Positions 27,939 through 36,933 of a stretch of DNA of 49,965 nt are shown piece by piece (positions within the stretch are counted from its first letter, which is position 1; each line of letters starts with the position of its first letter). This stretch comes from JBGTCD01 sp041749015. GTDB lineage: Bacteria; Bacteroidota; Bacteroidia; Cytophagales; Cyclobacteriaceae. The DNA lies in NCBI GenBank assembly GCA_041749015.1, contig JBGTCD010000020.1:1-49965 (forward strand). The letters are read 5' to 3'. Below the pieces are notes generated by a model. That model was given only the letters and a program-made list of their open reading frames with translations. It had not been told where the DNA came from and ran no database searches. Position numbers and translations under genes: made by a program.

Positions 27939-29618
27939 TTGAGCATGGCTATTTCCCCAACCACCGGTTTAAAAATCAACCCGTGGCTTCTTATGGGTGT
28001 TTTTTTCCTTATGGTGGGCCCATTCGCCTTGAATTTTCATATGCACTACCCGGATGAAATTTACTATCGGGATGCAGCAATCAAAATGCTTATCAATGGA
28101 GATTACCTTACCACCTATTTGGGCAGCGATGAGGCCCGGTTTAAAAAACCTATTTTGACCTATTGGGCCGTATTTGCGGGCTTTAAGGTCTTTGGGGTTA
28201 ATCCTTTTGCCTCCCGAATTTTGTTTTTAATTGCCGGGATGGTTACCATAGGACTGACCTATCATTTAAGCCGCCTGCTTTTCAAGGAAGAGAAAATTGC
28301 CGGAATCAGCGCTTTAATCATTGCCTCAAATATTGTCTTGATCCTTTCGTCGGGACGGTCTATTCCTGATATTCTTTTGGTGATGACCATGACCATAAGC
28401 GCTCTGGGATTTGCAGCCTTCCTGAAATGGGGTAATAAGGCACCCTGGTGGGGCATTTGGGCATTATATTTGGGATTAGCGTTGGCGTTTGAAGTGAAGG
28501 GCCTGCCTGCAGCATTTCTTGGTGGAATCGGTATCTTATTTCTATTACTTAACCCATGGCAGCGAATTAGCTGGAAGAAACTGCTGCATATACCAGCGTT
28601 AATTATTAGTGCCGGCATTGCGTTTTTCTGGTTTTATGCCATGTGGAGGATACATGGTCCCGAATTTATGGCTGCTTTCCTGGATGACCAGGTGGGTGTT
28701 CGTGTGGCCTCGAAGGTATTATTGATAGGCCAAAATTTTCTGATTGCGAGTCTTACATTGCTGGTCATATTCGCACCCTGGTTAATCTTTTTCCCCAAAA
28801 ATTTTCTGAGGCGTATCAAAACGATTCGGGTTGAAAACGCACAGTTTTTTGGTTTTGCGGTTTTGTGGTGCGTAGCGATTTTGATATTGAGCGCATTGAC
28901 CAGCAAATTTTATGAGCGCTATTTACTGCCGGTAATCCCGGTGCTTGCAGTATGGCTGGGATGGATTTTGATCCGGTTGGAATTTGAAATCCGCGTGCGA
29001 AGACAGCAGGTTGTGGCCGTAGTTATATGGGTGCTCGGGTTAATAATCTTTCTGATTTCATTTTGGTTATATGTCAAAAGCCCGACCAATACTTTCACCA
29101 TCATCAAGCTGGGCATCGCATCGTTGGTTTTGATATATTTTTTCATTCTAATCCTTCGCCGATCAAGACTACCAGAGATGATAGTCTATGGAGGATTGCT
29201 TCTTTTTTTACTCATCAGCACGGTTACAGACCATGTGTCTTTCCCTAACCAAGGGGAGCAATTGAGAAATCAGCTAAATCTTACGGATGATGCTCAAACC
29301 GGGGAAGTCTGGAGGAAGGTCGGCTTTTACGGAAACAAACATGTAGGCACTAAAATAAGGATTCACCTGTATCCTGACATCAATCTGATTGACCTGAATA
29401 GGGACAACTGGCAGGAAGCATCAAAAAATTATGAAGAATTGATTATAGAAGATCTATATTTTAAGGAAATGGATATGACTGACTATCAGATTCAAGGAGA
29501 GACAATCAATGGGTTGTCCAGTGCAGGGCTTAAGCTATTACTCGCCAAAGGCACACCTGAATATGAGGGCCTTTTGGCGGAAAATTCCAAAAAGTACTAT
29601 TGGCTTAAAAAGAAATAG
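27939..29618 (+). CDS. ArnT/PMT-like membrane glycosyltransferase
   Basis: A 559-residue polytopic protein of the GT-C class. The N-terminal periplasmic loop MHYPDEIYYRDAAIKMLINGDYLTTYLGSDEARFKKPILTYW carries the acidic DE residues and the KP(P/I)L word of the ArnT and protein-O-mannosyltransferase families. About 11-12 helices follow to residue 450, then a soluble periplasmic domain of about 110 residues. It should move a sugar from a polyprenyl-phosphate carrier to lipid A, a protein or a polymer. The acceptor is unknown. It is a single gene. Confidence 0.86.
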   Translation: MSMAISPTTGLKINPWLLMGVFFLMVGPFALNFHMHYPDEIYYRDAAIKMLINGDYLTTYLGSDEARFKKPILTYWAVFAGFKVFGVNPFASRILFLIAGMVTIGLTYHLSRLLFKEEKIAGISALIIASNIVLILSSGRSIPDILLVMTMTISALGFAAFLKWGNKAPWWGIWALYLGLALAFEVKGLPAAFLGGIGILFLLLNPWQRISWKKLLHIPALIISAGIAFFWFYAMWRIHGPEFMAAFLDDQVGVRVASKVLLIGQNFLIASLTLLVIFAPWLIFFPKNFLRRIKTIRVENAQFFGFAVLWCVAILILSALTSKFYERYLLPVIPVLAVWLGWILIRLEFEIRVRRQQVVAVVIWVLGLIIFLISFWLYVKSPTNTFTIIKLGIASLVLIYFFILILRRSRLPEMIVYGGLLLFLLISTVTDHVSFPNQGEQLRNQLNLTDDAQTGEVWRKVGFYGNKHVGTKIRIHLYPDINLIDLNRDNWQEASKNYEELIIEDLYFKEMDMTDYQIQGETINGLSSAGLKLLLAKGTPEYEGLLAENSKKYYWLKKK

Positions 29619-29907
29619 GGTTTATTAAATGCAGGGATGAACCCCTCCCCTTGCTAGCGCCTAAGGACTTATTTCAAAAGAAAAACCACCAGTCTTAATA
29701 ATGCTCCAATCATTTTATTTATTTACATTTAGGAGGTTTATAATCAATCATTTAATCCCGATAATCTGAATTCCATTTTTCGGTATTAAATTAATCCATA
29801 CCATTTTAATACCATGCATCTATAGAAGTTGGATTTTTGTTAAACCTTCAATGATTTGATTGGTTGGAGTTTAAGTCAATAATTATAAAATCAAAAAATA
29901 CCCCCAC

Positions 29908-32493
29908 ATGCCTTCGGTGATTCCTGGATACGAATATGACATCTTCATCTCTTATCGCCACAACGATAACCGTTCCGGATGGGTAACCGAATTCGTCAGA
30001 GCCTTGCAGGAAGAGCTTGCTGCTACTATTAAGGAGCCTGTCACTGTATATTTTGATAGTAACCCTTATGATGGATTACTGGAAACCCATAATGTTGACA
30101 AAAGCCTTCGGGAAAAATTAAAGTGCCTCATTTTCGTTCCGATTCTTTCGCAGACCTATAGCGATACCAAATGCTTTGCCTGGCAGCATGAGTTTTGCGT
30201 GTTTAATAAACTAGCGCAATCCGATAAATATGACAGGGATATAAAACTATCCAGCGGTAATGTCGGAAGCCGGTTGCTTCCTGTTAAAATCCATGATCTT
30301 GAAGCGGAGGATATAGCCATTATTGAAAATGAAATTGGCGGGGTTTTACGGGCTGTTGATTTTATCTATAAGGAGCCCGGGGTGAACAGACCCTTAAAAT
30401 CAAGCGACCACCGCAATGACAATCAAAATAAAACAGACTACCGTAACCAGGTAAATAAAGTTGCCAATGCGGTAAAGGAAATCCTCAACGGAATTTTAAA
30501 ACCCACCACATCAAATCAGGTGAGCAGCCCTGTGTTTATGGAGACATCTGATACAAGAGAATCAATCGCGGTGCTGCCATTTCGAAACATGAGCCATGAT
30601 GCAGGGCAGGAGTATTTCTCGGATGGCATAACAGAAAATATCATCATCGAGCTGGCCGGAAATAAGCAATTGCGCACGATATCCCGCACATCGGTAATGC
30701 AGTATAAAAACACCAATAAGTCTGCACCAGAAATAGCCCATGATCTAGGGGTAAACTTTATCCTGGAAGGTGGGGTGCAAATGCAGCAAAATAAAGTGCG
30801 CATCAATGTTCAACTAATTGATGCCGTAAAAGATGACCATGTGTGGTCCAAAGTTTTTAATGAGAATATGGATGACATCTTTGCGATTCAAAGTCAGGTA
30901 GCAGAGACTGTGGCAAAAGAACTCCAGGCATCTTTCAATACCACTTCTAATCCATCCAAACCAGAGGTGCCTACTAAAAACATGGAGGCTTATAATCTAT
31001 TTCTAAAGGGTCGTCATGCATTTAATCAATGGGGGTTGGAAGGCTATCGTACCGCTACAAAATATTTCAAACAGGCATTGGCTAAAGATCCCGATTTTCA
31101 GCAAGCCTATTCATACCTGGCGAGCTGCTACTCTGCAAGGATGTCATGGAACGGTGATTTATCACCGGCAGAAGCCAAAAAGTATATTGATGAGTACCTG
31201 GAAGAAGCCTGGAAACGTGGGCCCCAAGCCAATGATTATATTACTAAAGCTTTTGTTGAATTCTTCATTGAAAAAGATTTTGCTGCTGCTGAGACCCTGC
31301 TGCTCAAGGCCTCAGAACTCAATCCCAACAATGCTAATGCACTATATGCCTATAGCTATGTGCTCAATATGATGGGCAAATTTGATCTGGCCTCAAAACA
31401 AGTCGATGCAGCAAGAAAAATTGATCCCTTAACGGCCGGATATTTTAATTATCACGCTTTGAGCATGTACTTTCAGAAACAGTATGATCAAGCCTTATCT
31501 GTACTCAGGGAAGGCATGCAGATGTTCCCGGGGGTTTTAAGATTTTATGACTTTATGGGAAGGATTTTTCTGACACAGGGCAGCCATCAGGAGGCCATAG
31601 ACATATTACAACATGGCCTTCAATCATCAGAAATGAGACCTCCTTCGATGTTGGCCTATCTCTCGGCTGCATATGCAGCATGCAATGAACCTGAAAAATC
31701 AAAAGCTTTGGTGGATGAATTGATAACCAGAAGTAAGGCCGGCGAAAAAGGGGTCAATATTTATTTGGTATATGCCTATCATGGACAAAATAATTCCGCT
31801 GAGGCTAGCCACTGGCTAAACAAGGCTAAACAAACCAATGATGTCGATCTCATCTGGTTGGGGGTTGACCCAATATTAAAAGGTTTGGATATGGATGTGG
31901 CTCCTGGATCTATGCTGGATTTTAAGGCAGTGGAAAAAAAAATCAGGAGCTTTCTGCAAAATAATATGCCAAATCATCCCTATCACAACCTAGGCCATAT
32001 CGAGGATGTGCTGGATTCTGCCATGGCCATTGCTAAGCATGAGGGCCTGACGGATGAGGAAACACAACTCCTGCGGCTGGGCGCACTGTTGCATGATGTT
32101 GGGTTTGTGGATTCACCCAAAATCCATGAAGAACGGGGTGCTGCCATCGCTCGTGAGCAACTACCACCTTTGGGGTTCAGTGAAGAACAGGTTGAGATTA
32201 TTTGTAAAATGATTTTAGCCACCAAACTACCCCAGACTCCTGCAAGCAAACTGGAAAAGGTACTATGCGATGCTGACCTGGACTATTTGGGGCGGGATGA
32301 TTTTTATGAAATCGGTCGCGGGCTCTTTGAGGAATTTAGGAACCAGGGTATTGTGGAATCAGAGCGTGAGTGGAATCTGGTTCAGAAAACTTTTTTGGAA
32401 ACCCACCGCTATCACACCAACTATAGTAAGGCCAACAGGGAGGCAGAGAAACAAGCAAGGCTTAAAGAAATTATTGAAAAGTTGAGAAAATGA
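29908..32493 (+). CDS. TIR-COG5616-TPR-HD fusion signalling protein
   Basis: The 861-residue protein joins four parts. Residues 7-165 are a TIR domain (YEYDIFISYRHND...), with Glu95 in CFAWQHEF at the place of the catalytic glutamate of NAD-cleaving TIR enzymes. Residues about 218-345 (ESIAVLPFRNMSHDAGQEYFSDGITENII) are the TolB-like COG5616 domain normally found behind adenylate cyclase domains. TPR repeats span about 350-660. Residues about 686-861 are an HD phosphohydrolase domain, with YHNLGH, LLHDVG and CDADLDYLG. No signal peptide or clear membrane helix is seen, so it is likely cytoplasmic. It converges on the receiver-cyclase gene with 12 bases between stops. NAD hydrolysis and HD activity are family-based inferences. 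Confidence 0.85.
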   Translation: MPSVIPGYEYDIFISYRHNDNRSGWVTEFVRALQEELAATIKEPVTVYFDSNPYDGLLETHNVDKSLREKLKCLIFVPILSQTYSDTKCFAWQHEFCVFNKLAQSDKYDRDIKLSSGNVGSRLLPVKIHDLEAEDIAIIENEIGGVLRAVDFIYKEPGVNRPLKSSDHRNDNQNKTDYRNQVNKVANAVKEILNGILKPTTSNQVSSPVFMETSDTRESIAVLPFRNMSHDAGQEYFSDGITENIIIELAGNKQLRTISRTSVMQYKNTNKSAPEIAHDLGVNFILEGGVQMQQNKVRINVQLIDAVKDDHVWSKVFNENMDDIFAIQSQVAETVAKELQASFNTTSNPSKPEVPTKNMEAYNLFLKGRHAFNQWGLEGYRTATKYFKQALAKDPDFQQAYSYLASCYSARMSWNGDLSPAEAKKYIDEYLEEAWKRGPQANDYITKAFVEFFIEKDFAAAETLLLKASELNPNNANALYAYSYVLNMMGKFDLASKQVDAARKIDPLTAGYFNYHALSMYFQKQYDQALSVLREGMQMFPGVLRFYDFMGRIFLTQGSHQEAIDILQHGLQSSEMRPPSMLAYLSAAYAACNEPEKSKALVDELITRSKAGEKGVNIYLVYAYHGQNNSAEASHWLNKAKQTNDVDLIWLGVDPILKGLDMDVAPGSMLDFKAVEKKIRSFLQNNMPNHPYHNLGHIEDVLDSAMAIAKHEGLTDEETQLLRLGALLHDVGFVDSPKIHEERGAAIAREQLPPLGFSEEQVEIICKMILATKLPQTPASKLEKVLCDADLDYLGRDDFYEIGRGLFEEFRNQGIVESEREWNLVQKTFLETHRYHTNYSKANREAEKQARLKEIIEKLRK

Positions 32494-32505
32494 TTGCGGT
32501 GGCAA

Positions 32506-33546
32506 TTATACAATCACTTCGTATAAAGTCATTGGTTCTGTTTTATTCTTTAATTTTATTGACCCAATGGATTTGCATTCAAAAGACTGTTTCACCTTAT
32601 TATAAGAGGTTTCATTGATAAGTATCTGACCGGGTTTTGCCGTGCTCTGAAGCCGTTGAGCAATATTGACGGCATCACCAATAACAGTGAAATCCAATCG
32701 CTTTAAGGCTGCAGAACCAACATTTCCAGAAACCATTTCACCACTATTGATGCCAATAGCCACTTGAGGATGGTATCGGGCATCGGTACCGGCACGTGGA
32801 AGTGCTCCAATTTTTTCGCGGATGTTCAGGCAAGCATCAATGGCCCGATCGAGATGAAAGGGCCCTTTGAAGACGGACATTACGCAATCACCCATAAATT
32901 TATCGATGATGCCTTCCTGCTCAATGAGTTCTTTAGAAATTAAGTCGAAATAATTATTTAATAAGGTGATCACTGCATCCGGTGTTTCCTTTTCGGTGAT
33001 AGCTGTAAAACCACAAATATCAATGAAGGCCACTGTTGCATCCACCGTTTCACTTGCCATTAGGGAGGTTTCATATTCCTTTTTACCCATAAAATTCAGC
33101 ACATTCTTATCCACATACATCTTCAGAATATTATTTTCCTTTATGGCTTTAAGGGTGTCTTGCAGTTGGGTAACATACTTAATTGTTTTTTGGATGGTGA
33201 GGTCAAGATCATCAAAATTTACCGGCTTGGTAATAAAATCAAATGCACCCCGGTTCATAGCCGTGCGGATATTGTCCATATCCCCATAGGCAGATACCAT
33301 GACAGTTTTAGTTAGTGGATTGGCATCATTAAGATGTGTGAGTAAGGTTAAACCATCCATCTCCGGCATATTGATATCGCTGAGGACAATGGCAATATCT
33401 GGGTGCTTTTGCATTTTCTCAAGGGCATCTTTTCCATTGATAGCAAAGACAAACTCATAATGTTTATCTCTGATTTTCTGTCGAAACTTTTGCCGGATTA
33501 AAGTTTCGAGATCTGCCTCGTCATCTGCCACTAATATTTTGGTCAT
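32506..33546 (-). CDS. Response regulator with class III adenylate cyclase output
   Basis: A 346-residue protein with a receiver domain (residues 1-125; phosphoacceptor Asp57 in VLSDINMP) and, after a helical linker, a class III cyclase domain (about 165-346). The cyclase has both metal aspartates (FIDICGF and KFMGD), the lysine in KFMGD that reads adenine, a threonine at the second purine-reading site, and the asparagine and arginine of DAVNIAQR. A Lys/Thr pair points to cAMP rather than cGMP. All catalytic residues seem intact. It starts 2 bases after the lone-receiver gene, so the two are co-translated. It is the best candidate output of the neighbouring kinases. Confidence 0.92.
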   Translation of the reverse strand: MTKILVADDEADLETLIRQKFRQKIRDKHYEFVFAINGKDALEKMQKHPDIAIVLSDINMPEMDGLTLLTHLNDANPLTKTVMVSAYGDMDNIRTAMNRGAFDFITKPVNFDDLDLTIQKTIKYVTQLQDTLKAIKENNILKMYVDKNVLNFMGKKEYETSLMASETVDATVAFIDICGFTAITEKETPDAVITLLNNYFDLISKELIEQEGIIDKFMGDCVMSVFKGPFHLDRAIDACLNIREKIGALPRAGTDARYHPQVAIGINSGEMVSGNVGSAALKRLDFTVIGDAVNIAQRLQSTAKPGQILINETSYNKVKQSFECKSIGSIKLKNKTEPMTLYEVIV

Positions 33547-33548
33547 TA

Positions 33549-33920
33549 TTAGGCTAGGTTAAGTTTCTGCTTCAACGCATTAAAATCAACAGGTTTTGTT
33601 AAGAAATCATCTGCCCCTAATTCCTCAGCCAATCGATGATTTTCACTATCGCCATAGGCGGTAATCATCATTACCACCGGAGGTGGCTTCAAAAATTTCT
33701 GTTTTACTTTTTCAAGCAACTGAAGCCCACTCATGCCCGGCATATTGATATCTGATAATATCAGTAACGCTTCATGCTCCCAATGATTCAATTTTTCCAA
33801 TGCTTCTTCCCCTGAAAAGGCAAAAATAAACTCTACTTTTCCGGATTTGATTTCCTTTCTGAATCGTTGTTCAAATAAGGCTTTAATATCCTGTTCATCA
33901 TCAACAACTAATATCTTCAT
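33549..33920 (-). CDS. Single-domain response regulator (receiver only)
   Basis: A 123-residue CheY-like receiver with the acid pocket DDEQD (8-12), phosphoacceptor Asp57 in ILSDINMP, the Thr in MITAYG and Lys in FLTKPVDF. It has no output domain, so it should act by protein contact or as a phosphate sink. It is close to the receiver part of the next gene (same ILSDINMP and TKPVDF surfaces), which suggests duplication. The stop of a histidine kinase remnant lies 10 bases before its start, so an intact kinase probably once preceded it. Confidence 0.93.
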   Translation of the reverse strand: MKILVVDDEQDIKALFEQRFRKEIKSGKVEFIFAFSGEEALEKLNHWEHEALLILSDINMPGMSGLQLLEKVKQKFLKPPPVVMMITAYGDSENHRLAEELGADDFLTKPVDFNALKQKLNLA

Positions 33921-33930
33921 CCCAAGTGCT

Positions 33931-34034
33931 TTAGACCATTGGTAAAACTACAATAAACTCTGATTCTTCCCCACCTTTTGACACCACTTTTATCTCTCCC
34001 TGGTCTCAATTTATAAGATAGCATTAATTTTCTG
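33931..34034 (-). pseudogene. C-terminal remnant of a histidine kinase (remnant 1)
   Basis: The minus strand reads GEIKVVSKGGEESEFIVVLPMV followed by TAA at 33933-33931, clearly the end of the same kinase family (compare GGEIKVESQDGEGTEFIIFLPT). A little upstream, in another frame, LMLSY matches the family's LSLSYDI, so the piece has suffered a frameshift and small deletion. Everything further upstream is lost, and a palindrome begins 8 bases beyond. Confidence 0.8.
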
Positions 34035-34041
34035 AACCACG

Positions 34042-34058
34042 CCTGCCGGTCAGGCAGG
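34042..34058. repeat. Palindromic repeat CCTGCC-GGTCA-GGCAGG
   Basis: A perfect six-base-pair stem with five-base loop lies between the two kinase remnants. Related G+C-rich palindromes occur inside remnant 2 (34187-34212) and inside the kinase gene ending at 42126 (42157-42177). Confidence 0.75.
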
Positions 34059-34150
34059 GTAATCAAATCAACTTCATTGCCTACATTTTATGGAGTTAAA
34101 TTCCATTTTTGTAAAATATTACAAATCTGGAGTCCGTGATTTTCAATAAT

Positions 34151-34282
34151 TCAGTCAATAGGCAACTGAATAATAAACTCACTCCCTGCCTGCGCTGAAG
34201 CTCCGGCAGGCAAGCCCTCCATGTGTACTGTCTCAACTTTCAATTCCCCTCCATGCACTTTCATAATACTGAAATCATCCTT
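34151..34282 (-). pseudogene. C-terminal remnant of a second histidine kinase (remnant 2), with palindrome insertion
   Basis: The minus strand reads FSIMKVHGGELKVETVHMEG, then LPAGASAQAGSEFIIQLPID and TGA at 34153-34151. The ends match the kinase family's DIVKAHGGEL and GTEFTIELPI, but the middle is encoded by an inserted palindrome (34187-34212). Only about 40 codons survive, directly after the end of the cyclase-hydrolase gene. Confidence 0.8.
34187..34212. repeat. Palindromic element inside kinase remnant 2
   Basis: TGCCTGC (34187-34193) pairs with GCAGGCA (34206-34212) around a 12-base loop. It encodes the extra residues LPAGASAQAG of remnant 2. Confidence 0.7.
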
Positions 34283-34289
34283 CTCATGT

Positions 34290-36926
34290 TCAATTTACTT
34301 TCCCCAAATAGGTATCATACCAGGCCAGCGACTCCTTCATAAAATCGAGCCGGGGTACGAGGTGGCCAGCTTCATACACGATCTGCTTTTTGTGCGTGTC
34401 AGGAGTGCCCAGGAATTCAAACATAGGTTTTTGCGATGTTTCCAACGGAAAAAACATATCGTGCTTGCCATTGAGCATGAGCGTGGGCTGGGTGACCCGC
34501 GGCAGGTAGTTCAGCTGGTCGGCTTCGGGCAGTGACTTGTTCATCACCATTCCACCAACATTCAGCACGCTGGCTTTGATTCGTTTTTCCACCGCCGGAA
34601 TGATTCCACCCATGTAACCACCCCAACTCCAGCCCAGGTAGCCGATCTTGTCTGCCTGTATATCAGGCCGTGTTTCAAGGTAATCAATGGTTCGTCCGAA
34701 TTCTTTACCCCACATCAGCACATGTTCTTTGTAAAATACCGTTTCGTTAGGAAGGTCTGATTTCAAATCGTCATGGCGATCATGTGTTCCTTTATATATA
34801 GGCACCATCAGGGCGCGTCCGCTCTTCATCACAAAACCCAGAAACCGAGGTGCAGAATGCGGATCATATTGGGTTGAGTAAATCCCATTCGAACCCGGGA
34901 AGAAAACGATGGCTTGGTAAGGACCCTGCGTGTTTGCAGGTTGGTAAAGCCAGGCTTCCATCCGTTCATTGTTGTATCCTGCATCATACGATATTTTTTC
35001 AGCCGTCCAGCCGTCACCATCGATCTTCTGCTCAATGACAGGGTTGAGTGAAGTTTTATCATAAACAAACTGATTAGAGAAGAGCGCAAAGGCCTTGTCG
35101 TCTACCGGTTTTTCTAAAGAGTAGTCGCGAAACAGAGGGGCCACATTTGCTGTGAGTGCGGCCACCGTGGTATCGCCTTCAAGTAGCTTCATACAGCGGA
35201 ATCCATTGGCCACACTGCGGTCCATAGCCGATTGGGTATAGCTGTCGTTAAATGCGTAGGTCGGATCATTCCATCCACCGCCCAGAATGTAATTTTGGCC
35301 TTTAATATCGCTCCCATTCATGCACCACTCACGGGCATTTCCCGCAAGGTCGTACACCCCAAAAGCGCTGTATCCACCGAGGCGGCCTGCGGCCACGGTG
35401 GACACCCCATTGAAATTGCTGAGTGGAACAATGAACTCGGTCCTGTTGGTATGCGCCACCACACTCCAGTGGTAAATGGTGGGGAGTTGCTTTTTGGCAA
35501 AAACAGCGTAGGCAGCAGCTTCGTACCATGAAATGCCCGTTACGGGGTGGTTCTCCATACCATCGGGATAGGTGCCGGCTTCCCAATTGGCAGGCCCGGG
35601 CTGGTCGGTTTTATCCTTAAATGGCGCCATTGCTTCGGTCGCTGAATATTCAACTCCCATGGCGTAAAAGGGATGCTGCCAATAGCTGGTGTCCGTATAC
35701 CCGCCTGCATCTACAAAAGCTTTGAACTCCTTATTGCTCACCTCATACTTGTCGATCAAAAACTCCCCGACTTCTTTGCCCCCAGTCTGCTCAAGACCCA
35801 CGATGTACATGCGGGCTGTATTTGCAGGGATGCGGGTCATGCCTTCCGGCAAACTTCCAATTGGGTCCAACTGAAGCGTGTCGATATCAGAGCCTATGGT
35901 TCCGGCCCAGGGGCCTGCATATTCTATGGTTTGATAACCTTCTTTTCTGATTTCCATGCGAAGGTATCCTCGGGCCAGTTTCAAGTCCTTCAGTGGTGTG
36001 GTGCCTGCGTATCGCCATTCATCATCTAGATTCTTGTAATCTTTCCAGTAAACTTCGGCCCCGGACGGAATGGTTTCTATGGAAACAACAGCCGCGATGG
36101 CCGGCCACAGTTTAATCAACGCCGAATCGCCCGGAATGTGTTTTTCTGCTTCCATAGCCATGTCAAACCCCGAAGTAGGCATGAAGAAATTATTTTCTGC
36201 AAGATCCTGAATGGCAGGCAGCAAGGTATTGCGCGCGTGGAGCTTGTTGAGATATGGCGGAATGAAAAAGTAAGCAGCCAGCGACACCACGGCAAGCACC
36301 AGCAAAAGCCTGAGCAGAAGCGTTCTTTTTTTGATAGAAATGCGGTTGCTGACGTATTTGATGCCTTTACCTTCGAGCTTTTTATTGAGAGGCACTACCA
36401 GTCCGGCATTGCTCACGGCAAAAATCTCTACTGGATCCTGCATATTCTTTAGCAGGTACTTGCCAAGCGATATGGTCTGTATATCGCTCTGGCTTCTCAC
36501 ATCGTCCTGCACTTTCGAAGAGATAAATATGCTACCGGGAATGGCCATCGACTCAAGGCGAGATGCGATATTTACCCCATCGCCGTGCACATCGGCATCG
36601 TGAAATATCACATCAGCCTGATGAATACCGATGCGCAGCGGCACTACCGGCTCTTGCTGCATAAGTGTTTGCACGGCAATGGCGGTGCGCAAGGATTGTA
36701 TGGCGCTCCCGAAAGTACACAGAACACCGTCGCCCATCCACTTCACGATCGTTCCATTGTGGATTTTTACAACCGATTCGAGTTCCTGTTTTAGCTTTTG
36801 CCGCAAGGCAAGCGCTCGCTTTTCATCACTTTGCATCACCGCTGAAAAGCCTACAATATCGGTAAACATGATGGCTGCGAGTTGTCGTGATTCAGTCATT
36901 GATATTATTGTTTTATTGGGTTCCAA
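34290..36926 (-). CDS. Adenylate cyclase-PEGA-SUMF1-alpha/beta hydrolase fusion protein
   Basis: An 878-residue multidomain protein. Residues 10-185 are a class III cyclase with metal aspartates in MFTDIVGF and KWMGD, adenine-reading Lys in KWMGD and Asp in DVHGD, and Asn/Arg in GVNIASR. A membrane helix lies at about 200-222. A PEGA-like domain (SIETIPSGAEVYW to IRKEGY, about 283-345) and a formylglycine-enzyme/SUMF1 domain (about 360-605, with GNAREWCMNG and GGGWNDP) follow. A serine hydrolase (about 640-878) completes it: nucleophile in GWSWGGYMGG, Asp in NGKHDMFFP and His in AGHLVP. The cyclase faces the cytoplasm and the rest the periplasm. All catalytic sets seem intact. It looks richer in G+C than its neighbours and lies 7 bases after a kinase gene. 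Confidence 0.9.
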   Translation of the reverse strand: MEPNKTIISMTESRQLAAIMFTDIVGFSAVMQSDEKRALALRQKLKQELESVVKIHNGTIVKWMGDGVLCTFGSAIQSLRTAIAVQTLMQQEPVVPLRIGIHQADVIFHDADVHGDGVNIASRLESMAIPGSIFISSKVQDDVRSQSDIQTISLGKYLLKNMQDPVEIFAVSNAGLVVPLNKKLEGKGIKYVSNRISIKKRTLLLRLLLVLAVVSLAAYFFIPPYLNKLHARNTLLPAIQDLAENNFFMPTSGFDMAMEAEKHIPGDSALIKLWPAIAAVVSIETIPSGAEVYWKDYKNLDDEWRYAGTTPLKDLKLARGYLRMEIRKEGYQTIEYAGPWAGTIGSDIDTLQLDPIGSLPEGMTRIPANTARMYIVGLEQTGGKEVGEFLIDKYEVSNKEFKAFVDAGGYTDTSYWQHPFYAMGVEYSATEAMAPFKDKTDQPGPANWEAGTYPDGMENHPVTGISWYEAAAYAVFAKKQLPTIYHWSVVAHTNRTEFIVPLSNFNGVSTVAAGRLGGYSAFGVYDLAGNAREWCMNGSDIKGQNYILGGGWNDPTYAFNDSYTQSAMDRSVANGFRCMKLLEGDTTVAALTANVAPLFRDYSLEKPVDDKAFALFSNQFVYDKTSLNPVIEQKIDGDGWTAEKISYDAGYNNERMEAWLYQPANTQGPYQAIVFFPGSNGIYSTQYDPHSAPRFLGFVMKSGRALMVPIYKGTHDRHDDLKSDLPNETVFYKEHVLMWGKEFGRTIDYLETRPDIQADKIGYLGWSWGGYMGGIIPAVEKRIKASVLNVGGMVMNKSLPEADQLNYLPRVTQPTLMLNGKHDMFFPLETSQKPMFEFLGTPDTHKKQIVYEAGHLVPRLDFMKESLAWYDTYLGKVN

Positions 36927-36933
36927 GTATCTA

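Noticed and set aside
29619..29907. Possible small gene or RNA before the TIR gene
   Set aside because: The 289-base spacer is AT-rich with no start-stop frame, hairpin or -33/-7 pair that I can support.
33931..34282. Small protein genes between the receiver and the cyclase fusion
   Set aside because: The short open frames match only the last residues of the kinase family, include a frameshift, and have no start region, so they are remnants.
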